From DAHUYF01 sp963838385 (GTDB lineage: Bacteria; Pseudomonadota; Alphaproteobacteria; ATCC43930; CGMCC-115725), in assembly GCA_963838385.1 (NCBI GenBank), contig CAWIRE010000001.1, forward strand, positions 1,860,001 through 1,924,000: a stretch of DNA of 64,000 nt, read 5' to 3'. Below, piece after piece: positions 25,096-33,266 of this stretch. Position 1 is the first letter of the stretch. Every line of letters starts with the position of its first letter. A program made the translations under genes and the position numbers. Below the pieces are notes generated by a model. That model saw only the letters and a program-made list of their open reading frames with translations. It searched no databases and was not told where the DNA came from.

Positions 25096-25853
25096 TGCAG
25101 CGCGAGGCCCACATGGCAGCCGCACCGATCGGCGACCCGGTATCGAACGCCCCGGTGGTCGCCTACGAGACGCTCGAGGCGGTGTTCGAGGACATCCGCT
25201 CGCACGCGCTCTACGACCACGAACTTCACGGCTGCCTCAATTGCGGCATCTGCACCGCCACCTGCCCCTCCGCCCATTACTACGACTATTCGCCGCGCGA
25301 GATCGTCCAGCTGCTGTGGACCGAGAATCTCGAAGGCATCTACGAGGCGATGCAGGAGAAGATCTGGGCCTGCGCCCAGTGCTACACCTGCGCCGCGCGC
25401 TGCCCCTTCGACAATTCGCCGGGCGGCCTGGTCATGATCATGCGCGAGGTCGCGATCAAGCACGCCATGCCTTCGGCGAAGGAGGCGCTGCGGCCGTTCT
25501 CGCGCGTCCTGCTCAAGGTCATCTCGACCGGCAACCAGCTCGCGCCCAACATGATCACGCGCGACGCCTTCCCCGACTGGGGGCCGAATGTGACCAAGGT
25601 CGAGGCGCCGCTCGACCTGCTGCGCAAGGCGATCCCGGTGCCCACCATGCACACCACCGACACGGCCTGGGAGGTCAATCTCAAGACCTCGGTCGAGCTC
25701 TACACCATCTGGGAAGAGACCGGGGTGCTGCAGCAGCTCGAGAGCATCGACGAGAATTTGTTCGACGTGATCTGCGACGTGATGGACGAGAAGCGCGACG
25801 AGTATGCGGAGTGGCTGGAGGAACAGAAGGACGCCACCGGGACCGAGGATTAG
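25095..25853 (+). CDS. shdrC1: sHdrC1, ferredoxin-type subunit of the sulfur-oxidizing Hdr-like complex
   Basis: This 252-residue iron-sulfur protein has two [4Fe-4S] motifs, CLNCGICTATCP (from about residue 47) and CAQCYTCAARCPFDN, as in HdrC. In sHdr complexes it moves electrons between the catalytic and flavin subunits. ATG 25095 overlaps the upstream stop (TGATG), which suggests coupling; an ATG at 25113 is possible. The order C1-B1-A-Hyp-C2-B2 that follows is the canonical sHdr arrangement. Confidence 0.93.
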   Translation: MQREAHMAAAPIGDPVSNAPVVAYETLEAVFEDIRSHALYDHELHGCLNCGICTATCPSAHYYDYSPREIVQLLWTENLEGIYEAMQEKIWACAQCYTCAARCPFDNSPGGLVMIMREVAIKHAMPSAKEALRPFSRVLLKVISTGNQLAPNMITRDAFPDWGPNVTKVEAPLDLLRKAIPVPTMHTTDTAWEVNLKTSVELYTIWEETGVLQQLESIDENLFDVICDVMDEKRDEYAEWLEEQKDATGTED

Positions 25854-25888
25854 CCGGTCCCGAGCAGAGCGGTTGGAGGCGATGAGCA

Positions 25889-27262
25889 ATGAGTGACGAC
25901 AAGCTTCCCCAGGGCGCCTATACCGGCTTCGGCTCCGAGTGGCGCCGCGCCGAACTCAGCCCGGACGAGGCGCAAAAGGCGACCTCGTGGGTCGAGACCC
26001 GGATCGACCGGCGCTCGATGCTGACCACCAAGCAGAATGTCGAGGACGTCCGCGACATCATGTGGCAGCTCGAGAAGGACGGCGAGATCGTCGTTCACCG
26101 CATCAGCGAGCAGCACGAGCCCGTCACCGCCCGCACCCTCTACGGCTGGCGCAAGCGGATCCCGACCAATCAGCTCTGGCAGCACAAATCCTGCGGCCAA
26201 TGCGGCAACATCCCGGGCTATCCGAGCTCGCTGTTCTGGCTCATGAACAAGCTGGGGACGCGCTATCTCGACGAGACCGACCAGACCTCCTGCACCGCCT
26301 GGAACTACCACGGCTCCGGCGTCGGCAACGTCGTCAGCCTGGCCGCCGTGTTCCTGCGCAACTTCCACCAGGCCTACATGTCGGCCAAGGCGCAGGGCCT
26401 GCCCGAGGGCTACTACTACCCGCTCGTCCATTGCGGCACCTCCTTCGGCAATTACAAGGAGATGCGCAGCTTCCTGCTGCACTCGCCCAAGCTGCGCGAG
26501 CAGGTGAAGAAGATCCTGGCCAAGCTCGGCCGGCTGGTCGATGGCAAGCTGCTGATCCCCGAGGAGGTGGTGCATTATTCCGAATGGCTCCACGTCATGC
26601 GCGAGCGCGTCAACGAGCATCGCGTGATCGACTGCAGCCACCTGCGCGCCACGGTCCACCCCGCCTGCCACGTCTACAAGATGGTGCCGGAGGACGTGAT
26701 CTATGACGCTACGGTGATGGACGGCAACCGCGTCGCGGTCTCCACCGGGCTGCTGCAGACGCTCGGCGTGGAGGTGGTCGACTACTCGACCTGGTACGAT
26801 TGCTGCGGCTTCGGCTTCCGCCACATCATCGGCGAGCGCGAGTTCACCCGCTCTTTCGCCATCGACCGCAAGATCAAGGTCGCAGTCGAAGAGGCGCGCG
26901 CCGACGTCATGATCGGCCACGACACCGGCTGCATCACCACGCTCGACAAGAACCAGTGGATCGGGCGCGCCGTGGACAAGGTCTATGAGCTCGCCATCAT
27001 GGCGGATTGCCAGTTCGCGGCGCTGGCCTGCGGCGCCCACCCCTACAAGCTCGCGCAGCTGCACTGGCACGCCTCGCCCTTCGAGGGTCTGCTTGAGAAG
27101 CTCGGCATCGACTGGCAGAAGGCGAAGGCCGAGTTCGAGGCCTATCTGAAGGAAGTCGCCGCCGGCCGCATCGAGACGCTCTACGATCCCAAACGCGCGA
27201 TCACCTCGGGCCCCGGCTTCGTTCCGCCAGCGATCACGGCGAAGGGAGCGGACCCCGCATGA
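25889..27262 (+). CDS. shdrB1: sHdrB1, cysteine-rich catalytic-type subunit
   Basis: The 457-residue protein carries CCG-like cysteine-rich regions that bind non-cubane clusters in HdrB-type subunits: TSCTAWNYHGSG, HPACHVYK, STWYDCCGFGFRH and GHDTGCITT. It would be one of the two sites handling the disulfide/persulfide substrate. ATG 25889 follows GGAGG by about 9 nt. A five-codon reading frame (ATG at 25882, stop overlapping the start) lies just before the gene. The start of sHdrA overlaps its stop by 4 nt. Confidence 0.93.
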   Translation: MSDDKLPQGAYTGFGSEWRRAELSPDEAQKATSWVETRIDRRSMLTTKQNVEDVRDIMWQLEKDGEIVVHRISEQHEPVTARTLYGWRKRIPTNQLWQHKSCGQCGNIPGYPSSLFWLMNKLGTRYLDETDQTSCTAWNYHGSGVGNVVSLAAVFLRNFHQAYMSAKAQGLPEGYYYPLVHCGTSFGNYKEMRSFLLHSPKLREQVKKILAKLGRLVDGKLLIPEEVVHYSEWLHVMRERVNEHRVIDCSHLRATVHPACHVYKMVPEDVIYDATVMDGNRVAVSTGLLQTLGVEVVDYSTWYDCCGFGFRHIIGEREFTRSFAIDRKIKVAVEEARADVMIGHDTGCITTLDKNQWIGRAVDKVYELAIMADCQFAALACGAHPYKLAQLHWHASPFEGLLEKLGIDWQKAKAEFEAYLKEVAAGRIETLYDPKRAITSGPGFVPPAITAKGADPA

Positions 27263-28309
27263 GACCGATCCTGATCGTCGGCGGCGGTCCCGCCGGGCTG
27301 TCGGCAGCGCACGCGCTGGCCGCGATGGGCCGGCCGGTGGCCCTCGTCGAGAAGGCGGACCGGCTCGGCGGCGCCCCGATCCTCACCGGCTATGCCAAGC
27401 TCGTGCCTTCGGGTGAATGGGCGAAGGACGCCATCGGCGGCATGGTGCGGCGCGTCGAGGGCAATCCGCTGATCGATATCCATCGCGACACGGTAGTGAA
27501 GAGCTTCGCGGGCGAGCCCGGCGCCTTCCGCGCCCGGCTCTCCTCGGGCACGGAGCTGCAGGTCGGCGCCGCCCTGCTCTGCACCGGCTTCACCCATTTC
27601 GATTCCGTCAACAAGCCGGAATGGGGCTTCGGCACATATCCCGACGTGGTCACCACCGCGCAGGTGGAGCAGATGATCTCCTCGGGCAAGGGCGTCCATT
27701 GTCCGTCGGACGGACGCGCGCCGGAGCGGGTCGCGATCCTGCTCTGCGTCGGCTCGCGCGACCGGCAGATCGGGCGCGAATGGTGCTCGAAGATCTGCTG
27801 CACCGTCTCGGCCAACATCGCCATGGAGATCCGCGAGCAGCTGCCCGGCTGCAACGTCTACATCTACTATATGGATATCCGCACCTTCGGGCTCTACGAA
27901 GACACCTACTATTGGGAGAGCCAGGAGAAGCACAAGGTCAAGTACATCAAGGCGCGCATCGCCGAGGTGACCTCGGATGGCAAGCGGCTCATCGTCAAGG
28001 GCGAGGACACGCTGGTCAAGCGGCCGATCACCATTCCCTTCGACATGGTCGTGCATGCCATCGGCATGGACCCGAACGTCGACAATATGACGCTCTCCGC
28101 CGTCTTCGACGTGAAGCTCGAGAAGCACGGCCACATCGCCAAGGCCTCGAGCTACTCCAGCATGGGCGGCACCTCGCGGCCGGGCGTGTTCGTCGCCGGC
28201 GCGGCGACCGGGCCGGAGACCATCGACGATTTCGATCGCGCAGGGCCAGGCCGCGGCGATGGCGGCACTCGCCCAGCTCCAGGCCGGCATGCGGGAGGCC
28301 GCCGAATAG
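27259..28309 (+). CDS. shdrA: sHdrA, flavoprotein subunit, with a one-base frameshift near the 3' end
   Basis: sHdrA binds FAD (GGGPAGLSAAHALAAMGRP at residues 8-26) and has the cysteine region CSKICCTVSANIA; it links electron flow in the complex. After GPETIDD (Asp324 at 28228-28230) the frame carries one extra T in the TTT at 28230-28232. Removing it restores the expected tail SIAQGQAAAMAALAQLQAGM and a TAG at 28307-28309, giving about 349 residues. As written, the frame instead runs on through 26 unrelated residues into the Hyp gene, making a 641-residue fusion. Either a sequencing error, a programmed shift or a real lesion explains this; the rest of the gene is intact. Confidence 0.88.
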
Positions 28310-29184
28310 TGTGGGGCCCTGCACGACATAAGGCGCCGCCGGCGCCCGGCGCGCGCAAGCCGGTCCTCGATCTCAGCGGCCCGCGGCTGCGCCAGATCCT
28401 GGAGCACCTGATCGAGGCGGCCGAGCCGAGCGGCGGCGTCGAGCGCTACGTCGGGGCGCTGATGCTCAAGAGCTCGCTCTTCGAGGAGCTGCTCGGCAAG
28501 GGACGGGTGAACGCCCTCGACGAGACCGAGTTCTGCGACCTCTGCGGCTTCATCACGCCGGTGCGTCGGCGCGTCGGCGGTTGGCTCGGCCGGCACGGCT
28601 TTCCGGCCATGCGCTCGCGGCTCGAGCGGCTGCTCGCGGGATGGGCCGATGCCGCGACCACCGATGCGCGGCTCAACGCCTTCACCGGCAGCTTCCCGGC
28701 CGATCGCGAGCACCGTTGGGCACGCGACCTTGCCGCGGAGGTGCTGCACTTCACCGCACCGGACCGCTATCCGCTGATGACGCGGTGGATGTGGGATGCG
28801 CGCACCAACAGCGGCGTCCTGCGCGAGATCTGGTACGCCGAGAACGTCGACGCCCTCACCATCCCGGCCGCCGACGACCTCGCCACCTTCGCGACGCTCC
28901 GCGAGGAGCTCGAGGGCTTCCTGCGCGACAACGGCGTCTTTCGCGACCTGCCCTTCTATGTCGACCTGGTCTCGGCCCATGTCTATGCGTTCTACATCAA
29001 CGGTCGCGGCGGCCAGTATCTCAGGACGGATTTCGGTGCCAAGGAGGATCCGATGGCCCATACGCGCCGCCTGCTCGGCCTGGATGCGGTCGATACCGAG
29101 ACCGGCCGAACCCGGCTCAAGCTGATCGACGGCACCGCCCATGTGCTGGGCGAGCCGGCGCGGCTCGGGCAGGCGAGGCACTGA
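28309..29184 (+). CDS. sHdr-associated conserved hypothetical protein (Hyp)
   Basis: In sHdr loci a conserved protein of unknown function lies between sHdrA and sHdrC2, and this gene occupies that place. The product is about 291 residues from a GTG at 28309, whose G is the last base of the restored sHdrA stop (TAG/GTG overlap of 1 nt). Visible features are the helical LRQILEHLIEAAEPSGGVERY region, LDETEFCDLCGF with two cysteines, and DPMAHTRRLLGLD. Because of the upstream frameshift the sequence as given reads it as the C-terminal half of an sHdrA fusion. Confidence 0.82.
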   Translation: MWGPARHKAPPAPGARKPVLDLSGPRLRQILEHLIEAAEPSGGVERYVGALMLKSSLFEELLGKGRVNALDETEFCDLCGFITPVRRRVGGWLGRHGFPAMRSRLERLLAGWADAATTDARLNAFTGSFPADREHRWARDLAAEVLHFTAPDRYPLMTRWMWDARTNSGVLREIWYAENVDALTIPAADDLATFATLREELEGFLRDNGVFRDLPFYVDLVSAHVYAFYINGRGGQYLRTDFGAKEDPMAHTRRLLGLDAVDTETGRTRLKLIDGTAHVLGEPARLGQARH

Positions 29185-29185
29185 C

Positions 29186-29932
29186 ATGCCGATCCACGAA
29201 AAATCGCTGATCCGGCCCGAGAACCTCGCGACCCATGAGGAGCTGACGCTCGAAGGCGTCGACGTCTCCGGCCATTGGAGCACCTTCATCACGTCGCGCG
29301 TGGTCACCGACTACAACGAGGCGATGGAGCAGGAGATCGCGGCGCTGCCGGGCGGCGAGTACATCCATCGCTGCTGGCAATGCGGCTCCTGCACCAACTC
29401 CTGCACCGTCAACGCCGTCAATCCCGACTTCAATCCGCGCTACTGGATCTACCTGATCCGGATGGGGCTGGAGGAGGAGCTGCTGCGCGACAAGGACATC
29501 GTGTGGCAATGCGTCTCCTGCAACAAATGCACCTATGCCTGCCCGCGCGACGTGAACCCCGAAGGCGTCATGAAGGCGACAGCGCATTGGCTCGAGCTCA
29601 AGGGCCATACCGAGAAGAAGCCATCGATGACCTTCGACGAGATCTTCTCCGAGCAGGTCTTCGCCACCGGCAAGATCGAGGAAGGCCGCATCATCCGCCA
29701 GTTCTTCGCGCGCACCGGCCAGTCGCTGTTCCAGGACTGGCTGCTGGCGCTGGTGCGAGGGCTGGCGCGGCGGCTTCCCCTCGGGCTCCTCGCCCGGCTC
29801 GGCTTTGCCGCGCTCTTCCGCCCGCGCACGCGCGGCTGGGGCCGAGCGCGCGCGGCGATCGGAGACTATCTCGGCGAGCAGCAGGCCGCGCGGCGGCGCG
29901 CCCTCGGCCTCGAACAAGGAGCCAAGCGATGA
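29186..29932 (+). CDS. shdrC2: sHdrC2, ferredoxin-type subunit
   Basis: The 248-residue protein has two [4Fe-4S] motifs, CWQCGSCTNSC and CVSCNKCTYACP. The first lacks the proline after its last cysteine, which is CTVN here. It ends in an Arg/Ala/Leu-rich helical tail. The start at 29186 lies 1 nt after the Hyp stop, and the gene overlaps sHdrB2 by 4 nt, so the genes are translationally coupled. Confidence 0.93.
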   Translation: MPIHEKSLIRPENLATHEELTLEGVDVSGHWSTFITSRVVTDYNEAMEQEIAALPGGEYIHRCWQCGSCTNSCTVNAVNPDFNPRYWIYLIRMGLEEELLRDKDIVWQCVSCNKCTYACPRDVNPEGVMKATAHWLELKGHTEKKPSMTFDEIFSEQVFATGKIEEGRIIRQFFARTGQSLFQDWLLALVRGLARRLPLGLLARLGFAALFRPRTRGWGRARAAIGDYLGEQQAARRRALGLEQGAKR

Positions 29933-30852
29933 GCGGCAAATACCGCAAGGTCGCCTACTATCCCGGCTGCGCGCTGGAGGAGACGGGGCACGCCTACAAC
30001 CGCTCCACCAAAGAGCTCGGCAAGGCCCTCGGCCTCGAAATCGTCGAGCTCAAGAACTGGAATTGCTGCGGCGCGATGGAGGTGAAGAACCTCGATCCGA
30101 AGCTGCAGACCTATCTCTCCGCCCGCAATCTCGCCATCGCCGGCAAGATGGGCTTCGACACCGTGATGGCGCCCTGCAACGGCTGCTATCACAATCTCAA
30201 GAAGGCCGAGTACGACCTTGCCCACGACCCCGCCTCGCGCGCGGTGGTCGACCGACTGTCGCAGAAGGCGGGGCACGAGACCTATGAGGCCGGCGGCGTC
30301 GCCACCATCCATGCGCTCGACTGGATCAAGCAGGCGATCGGCGAAGACGGGCTGAGAGCGCGCGTCAAGAATTCGCTCAAGGGCCTCAAGATCGCCAACT
30401 ATTACGGCTGCATGTATACCCGGCCGCGCCACATCTTCCCGGAAAAAGACCAGGGACCGGGCACGGAATCGACCGCGAAGCCGCATTTCATGGACGATCT
30501 TCTGGCGGCGGCGGGCGCCGAATGCGTCGAGTATCCGCTCAAGACGGCATGCTGCGGCGGCGCGCACACGCTCTCCGACAGCGACGTCTCGACCAAGCTC
30601 GTGCTCAACCTGCTGACCACGGCCGAGGCCTGCGGCGCCAACGTCATCGCCACCGAATGCCCGACCTGCCATACCGGGCTCGAGATGCATCAGCAACGCG
30701 CCGAGACCGTGTTCGGCCGGAAGACGCGGGTGAAGATCCTCTATTTCACCCAACTGCTCGGCATGGCGCTCGGCCTCTCCGCCCGGCGCGTCGGCGTCCA
30801 GGAGAATCTCTCCGACGCCTCCGACCTGCTGCGTCAGAAGGGGCTGGGATGA
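29929..30852 (+). CDS. shdrB2: sHdrB2, cysteine-rich catalytic-type subunit
   Basis: This 307-residue HdrB-like protein has two complete CCG motifs, ending in NWNCCGAMEVKN and TACCGGAHTL, with the partner cysteines YYPGCALEETG, APCNGCYHN, YYGCMYTRP and TECPTCHTG. These bind the non-cubane [4Fe-4S] clusters that act on the sulfur substrate. Length and motif layout match the family. ATGA overlaps join it to the genes on either side. Confidence 0.95.
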   Translation: MSGKYRKVAYYPGCALEETGHAYNRSTKELGKALGLEIVELKNWNCCGAMEVKNLDPKLQTYLSARNLAIAGKMGFDTVMAPCNGCYHNLKKAEYDLAHDPASRAVVDRLSQKAGHETYEAGGVATIHALDWIKQAIGEDGLRARVKNSLKGLKIANYYGCMYTRPRHIFPEKDQGPGTESTAKPHFMDDLLAAAGAECVEYPLKTACCGGAHTLSDSDVSTKLVLNLLTTAEACGANVIATECPTCHTGLEMHQQRAETVFGRKTRVKILYFTQLLGMALGLSARRVGVQENLSDASDLLRQKGLG

Positions 30853-31319
30853 TGACGGGCCTGCCGGCCGCGCCGCCACCCGCTGAGACGCTCATGGGGC
30901 GCATCGACGCCATCGCCGCGGCGGGCGATGACGCGCCCGGCGCGGCGGCGACGGCGCTCGCCGACGAGCTGCTCGCGCTCGGTGAATCGATTCTCGAACG
31001 CTGGATCGAGGCGCATGGCGGCACGCCGACGCGGCGGAGCTCGGAGGGCTTCCGCCTGCTGGCGCTCCACCGCCAGGCGGCCAAGGGCGATCCCGGCTTC
31101 AATGCCTGCCGCGAGACCTGCCGCGAGCTCGTCTATCATCGCAACCTGGTCTGCCTCGATCCGGCCCATGCCGATACGGCGCGGCGCCTTCGCCTTGCCG
31201 CGATGGTGGCGCGCCACCTCGCCCTCTTCATCGACGGCCGGCTCGAGGTGGCGGCGCTGGGCGAATTCTGCTGCTCCTCGCGTCCGCTGCGCCAGCGCGA
31301 CGCCGTCCTCCACGAATAG
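30849..31319 (+). CDS. Hypothetical protein embedded in the sHdr operon
   Basis: The 156-residue protein starts at an ATG overlapping the sHdrB2 stop and ends 8 nt before lbpA, so it is certainly in the operon. It appears mostly helical, with a central FRLLALHRQAAKGDPGFNAC segment, two cysteines in FNACRETCRELVYHRNLVC, and a CCSS motif near the end. I do not recognise a family. The cysteines leave a sulfur- or cluster-related role open, but nothing shows it. Confidence 0.7.
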   Translation: MMTGLPAAPPPAETLMGRIDAIAAAGDDAPGAAATALADELLALGESILERWIEAHGGTPTRRSSEGFRLLALHRQAAKGDPGFNACRETCRELVYHRNLVCLDPAHADTARRLRLAAMVARHLALFIDGRLEVAALGEFCCSSRPLRQRDAVLHE

Positions 31320-31327
31320 GATCCCCC

Positions 31328-31768
31328 ATGCCCACGGTCCGCGGCTGCACTCTCCCCGACGATCTGCTCTACGACGTCGAGAACAACATCTGGTATCGCG
31401 ACAATGGCGACGGCACGGTGACCGTCGGCATGACCGCGGTCGCCGCCGCGATGGCCGGCCAGCTCGTGGCGTTCACGCCGAAGAAGGCCGGCCGCTCGGT
31501 CCAGGCGGGCAAGTCCTGCGCCACCATCGAATCCGGCAAATGGGTGGGCCCGGCCAAGCTCGCCTTCGACGCCGAGGTGACCGAGGCGAACCTGGCGCTG
31601 GCCGCGAGCCCGAAGCTCGCCAACAGCGATCCCTACGGCGCCGGCTGGCTGATGAAGGTGCGGCCGGCGGATTGGATGACGGCGCGGGCGGGACTGGTGG
31701 CGGGAACGGCGGTGGCCGCGCCTTACGAGGCCAAGATGGCCGCCGACGGCTTCGCCGGCTGCCAGTGA
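31328..31768 (+). CDS. lbpA: Lipoate-binding protein LbpA (GcvH-like)
   Basis: The 146-residue protein has the GcvH fold pattern with the lipoyl-accepting Lys71 in CATIESGKWVGPAK at the expected hairpin. The W-V-G after the lysine is unlike glycine-cleavage H protein and typical of sHdr-associated LbpA. LbpA carries sulfur intermediates on its lipoyl arm during oxidation by sHdr. No glycine cleavage genes are nearby, while the lipoate assembly genes are 10 kb away in the same locus. Confidence 0.93.
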   Translation: MPTVRGCTLPDDLLYDVENNIWYRDNGDGTVTVGMTAVAAAMAGQLVAFTPKKAGRSVQAGKSCATIESGKWVGPAKLAFDAEVTEANLALAASPKLANSDPYGAGWLMKVRPADWMTARAGLVAGTAVAAPYEAKMAADGFAGCQ

Positions 31769-31797
31769 GCGAAGCCACAACCCAGGGAGAGCGCGAC

Positions 31798-32298
31798 ATG
31801 CCCGACGAGGTCAAGGCGAACACCAAGCGGATGTCGATGATCGTCACCAAAGGCTCGCTGGACTGGGCCTATCCGCCGTTCATCCTGGCGACGACCGCGG
31901 CGGCGATGGGCCTCGAGGTGACGATGTTCTTCACCTTCTACGGGCTGACGCTGCTCAAGAAGAAGCTGGATCTCGGCATCTCGACGCTGGGCAATCCGGC
32001 GATGCAGATGCCGATGATGGGCATGCACATGGCGATGCCGAACCTGGTCTCGGCCCTGCCGGGGGTCGACGCCATGGCCACGGCGATGATGAAGAACCTG
32101 ATCAAGCGCAAGGGCGTCGCCTCGATCGAGGAGCTGCGCACGGCCGCCATCGAGGCCGAGGTCAAGATGATCGCCTGCCAGATGACCATGGACCTCTTCG
32201 AGTACACGATAGACGACATGATCGAGGGGCCGGTGCTGGGCGGCGCCGCCACCTATATCGAGACGGCGACCAAATCCGAGATCAACCTTTTCATCTGA
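31798..32298 (+). CDS. DsrE3-type sulfur carrier, DsrE3C-like
   Basis: This 166-residue methionine-rich protein has the DsrE3 signature around Cys127 in MIACQMTMDLFEYTIDDMI, with an N-terminal MSMIVTKGSLDWAYPPFILA and a membrane-associating-looking MQMPMMGMHMAMP stretch. DsrE3 proteins exchange sulfane sulfur with TusA; the tusA gene begins 11 nt downstream. ATG 31798 is taken because AGGGAGAG precedes it. Confidence 0.9.
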   Translation: MPDEVKANTKRMSMIVTKGSLDWAYPPFILATTAAAMGLEVTMFFTFYGLTLLKKKLDLGISTLGNPAMQMPMMGMHMAMPNLVSALPGVDAMATAMMKNLIKRKGVASIEELRTAAIEAEVKMIACQMTMDLFEYTIDDMIEGPVLGGAATYIETATKSEINLFI

Positions 32299-32309
32299 CG
32301 GGGCTCGAC

Positions 32310-32537
32310 ATGGCGACGCACACTCTCGACGTGAAGGGGCTGAACTGCCCGCTGCCGATCCTCAAGGCCAAGAAGGCGCTCAAGGACCTGCCGACCGGCG
32401 GCACCCTCCAGGTGCTCGCCACCGATCCCGGCGCGGTCAAGGATTTCGAGGCCTTCTGCCGCACCACCGGCAACGAGCTCCTTGAATCCACCGTCGACGG
32501 CAAGGTCTACAGCTTCGTCATCAAGCGAACGGCGTGA
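32310..32537 (+). CDS. tusA: TusA sulfurtransferase
   Basis: The 75-residue protein has the invariant CPxP motif (Cys13 in GLNCPLPILKAKKAL) and the length of TusA. It would deliver sulfane sulfur to the DsrE3 and sHdr proteins. It is the first of two tusA-like genes here, following the DsrE3C-like gene by 11 nt. Confidence 0.95.
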   Translation: MATHTLDVKGLNCPLPILKAKKALKDLPTGGTLQVLATDPGAVKDFEAFCRTTGNELLESTVDGKVYSFVIKRTA

Positions 32538-32563
32538 GCGCAACGGCGCTCCAGGAGGATCAG

Positions 32564-32962
32564 ATGGCGGGAGCCCCCTTGTACATTCTCCTCTGCTCGG
32601 CCGAGCACGAGAAGCTCCAGATGGCGGCGATGATGGCCTCGGTGGGCGCAGTCTCCGAGCGCCCGGTCGAGGTCTTCGTCAGCATGGGTGCGCTTGCCGC
32701 CTTCGCCGCCGACGCCGCGCCGGCGGCGCGCTATCGCGGCGGCGCCTTCTCCGCGCTGATGCGGGAAAAGCGCGCGCCGGACGCGCTTACCCTGCTGCGC
32801 CAGGGCAGGGAGCTGGGCGAGCTCAAGATGTGGGCCTGTTCCATGGCGCTCGATCTGCAGGGATGGGAGATGGAGGGGCTGGTCGAAGGGCTGTTCGACG
32901 GCGCCCTTGGCCTCACCAAATTCCTGTCGGATGCGGAAAGCGGCCAGCTCGTGGCGCTTTAG
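32564..32962 (+). CDS. Second DsrE3-family protein
   Basis: The 132-residue protein carries a DsrE3-type signature around Cys92 in MWACSMALDLQGWEMEGLVE, clearly related to the protein at 31798 but shorter and without the Met-rich stretch. ATG 32564 is chosen because AGGAGG lies 5 nt upstream; a GTG overlapping the tusA stop at 32534 would add ten residues. With the following tusA-like gene it forms a second DsrE-TusA pair. Confidence 0.88.
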   Translation: MAGAPLYILLCSAEHEKLQMAAMMASVGAVSERPVEVFVSMGALAAFAADAAPAARYRGGAFSALMREKRAPDALTLLRQGRELGELKMWACSMALDLQGWEMEGLVEGLFDGALGLTKFLSDAESGQLVAL

Positions 32963-32974
32963 AAGGACTTCCGA

Positions 32975-33205
32975 ATGGCCGAGAGACATAAAGTCGATGC
33001 CCGCGGCGCATTCTGCCCGGGGCCGCTGATGGAGCTGATCGCGACGCTCCGACACGCCGCGATCGGCGACGAGATCGAGGTCTGGTCGACCGACAAGGGC
33101 TCCGCCAAGGACATCCCCGAATGGGTCAAGAAGGTCCGCCACGAGCTCGTGGCGGTGAACGAGACGGACGGCTGCTGGAGCATCGTCGTGCGCAAGGCGA
33201 AATGA
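32975..33205 (+). CDS. Second TusA-like sulfurtransferase (CPGP variant)
   Basis: The 76-residue protein has a TusA fold pattern with Cys14 in ARGAFCPGPLMELI, so the usual CPxP reads CPGP. The C-terminus WSIVVRKAK matches the final strand of the fold. It lies 12 nt after the second DsrE3 gene. A distinct partner from the first TusA is likely given the pairing of genes. Confidence 0.9.
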   Translation: MAERHKVDARGAFCPGPLMELIATLRHAAIGDEIEVWSTDKGSAKDIPEWVKKVRHELVAVNETDGCWSIVVRKAK

Positions 33206-33266
33206 ACGACAACGGGCGGCCGGCCGCGGCGCGGACCGGACGCTCCAACCGCAGGGAGGAAAGGCA

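Noticed and set aside
27259..29184. A natural sHdrA-Hyp fusion protein
   Set aside because: The junction sequence is not protein-like and removal of one base restores the usual sHdrA tail and a stop/start overlap, so I treat it as two genes with a frameshift.
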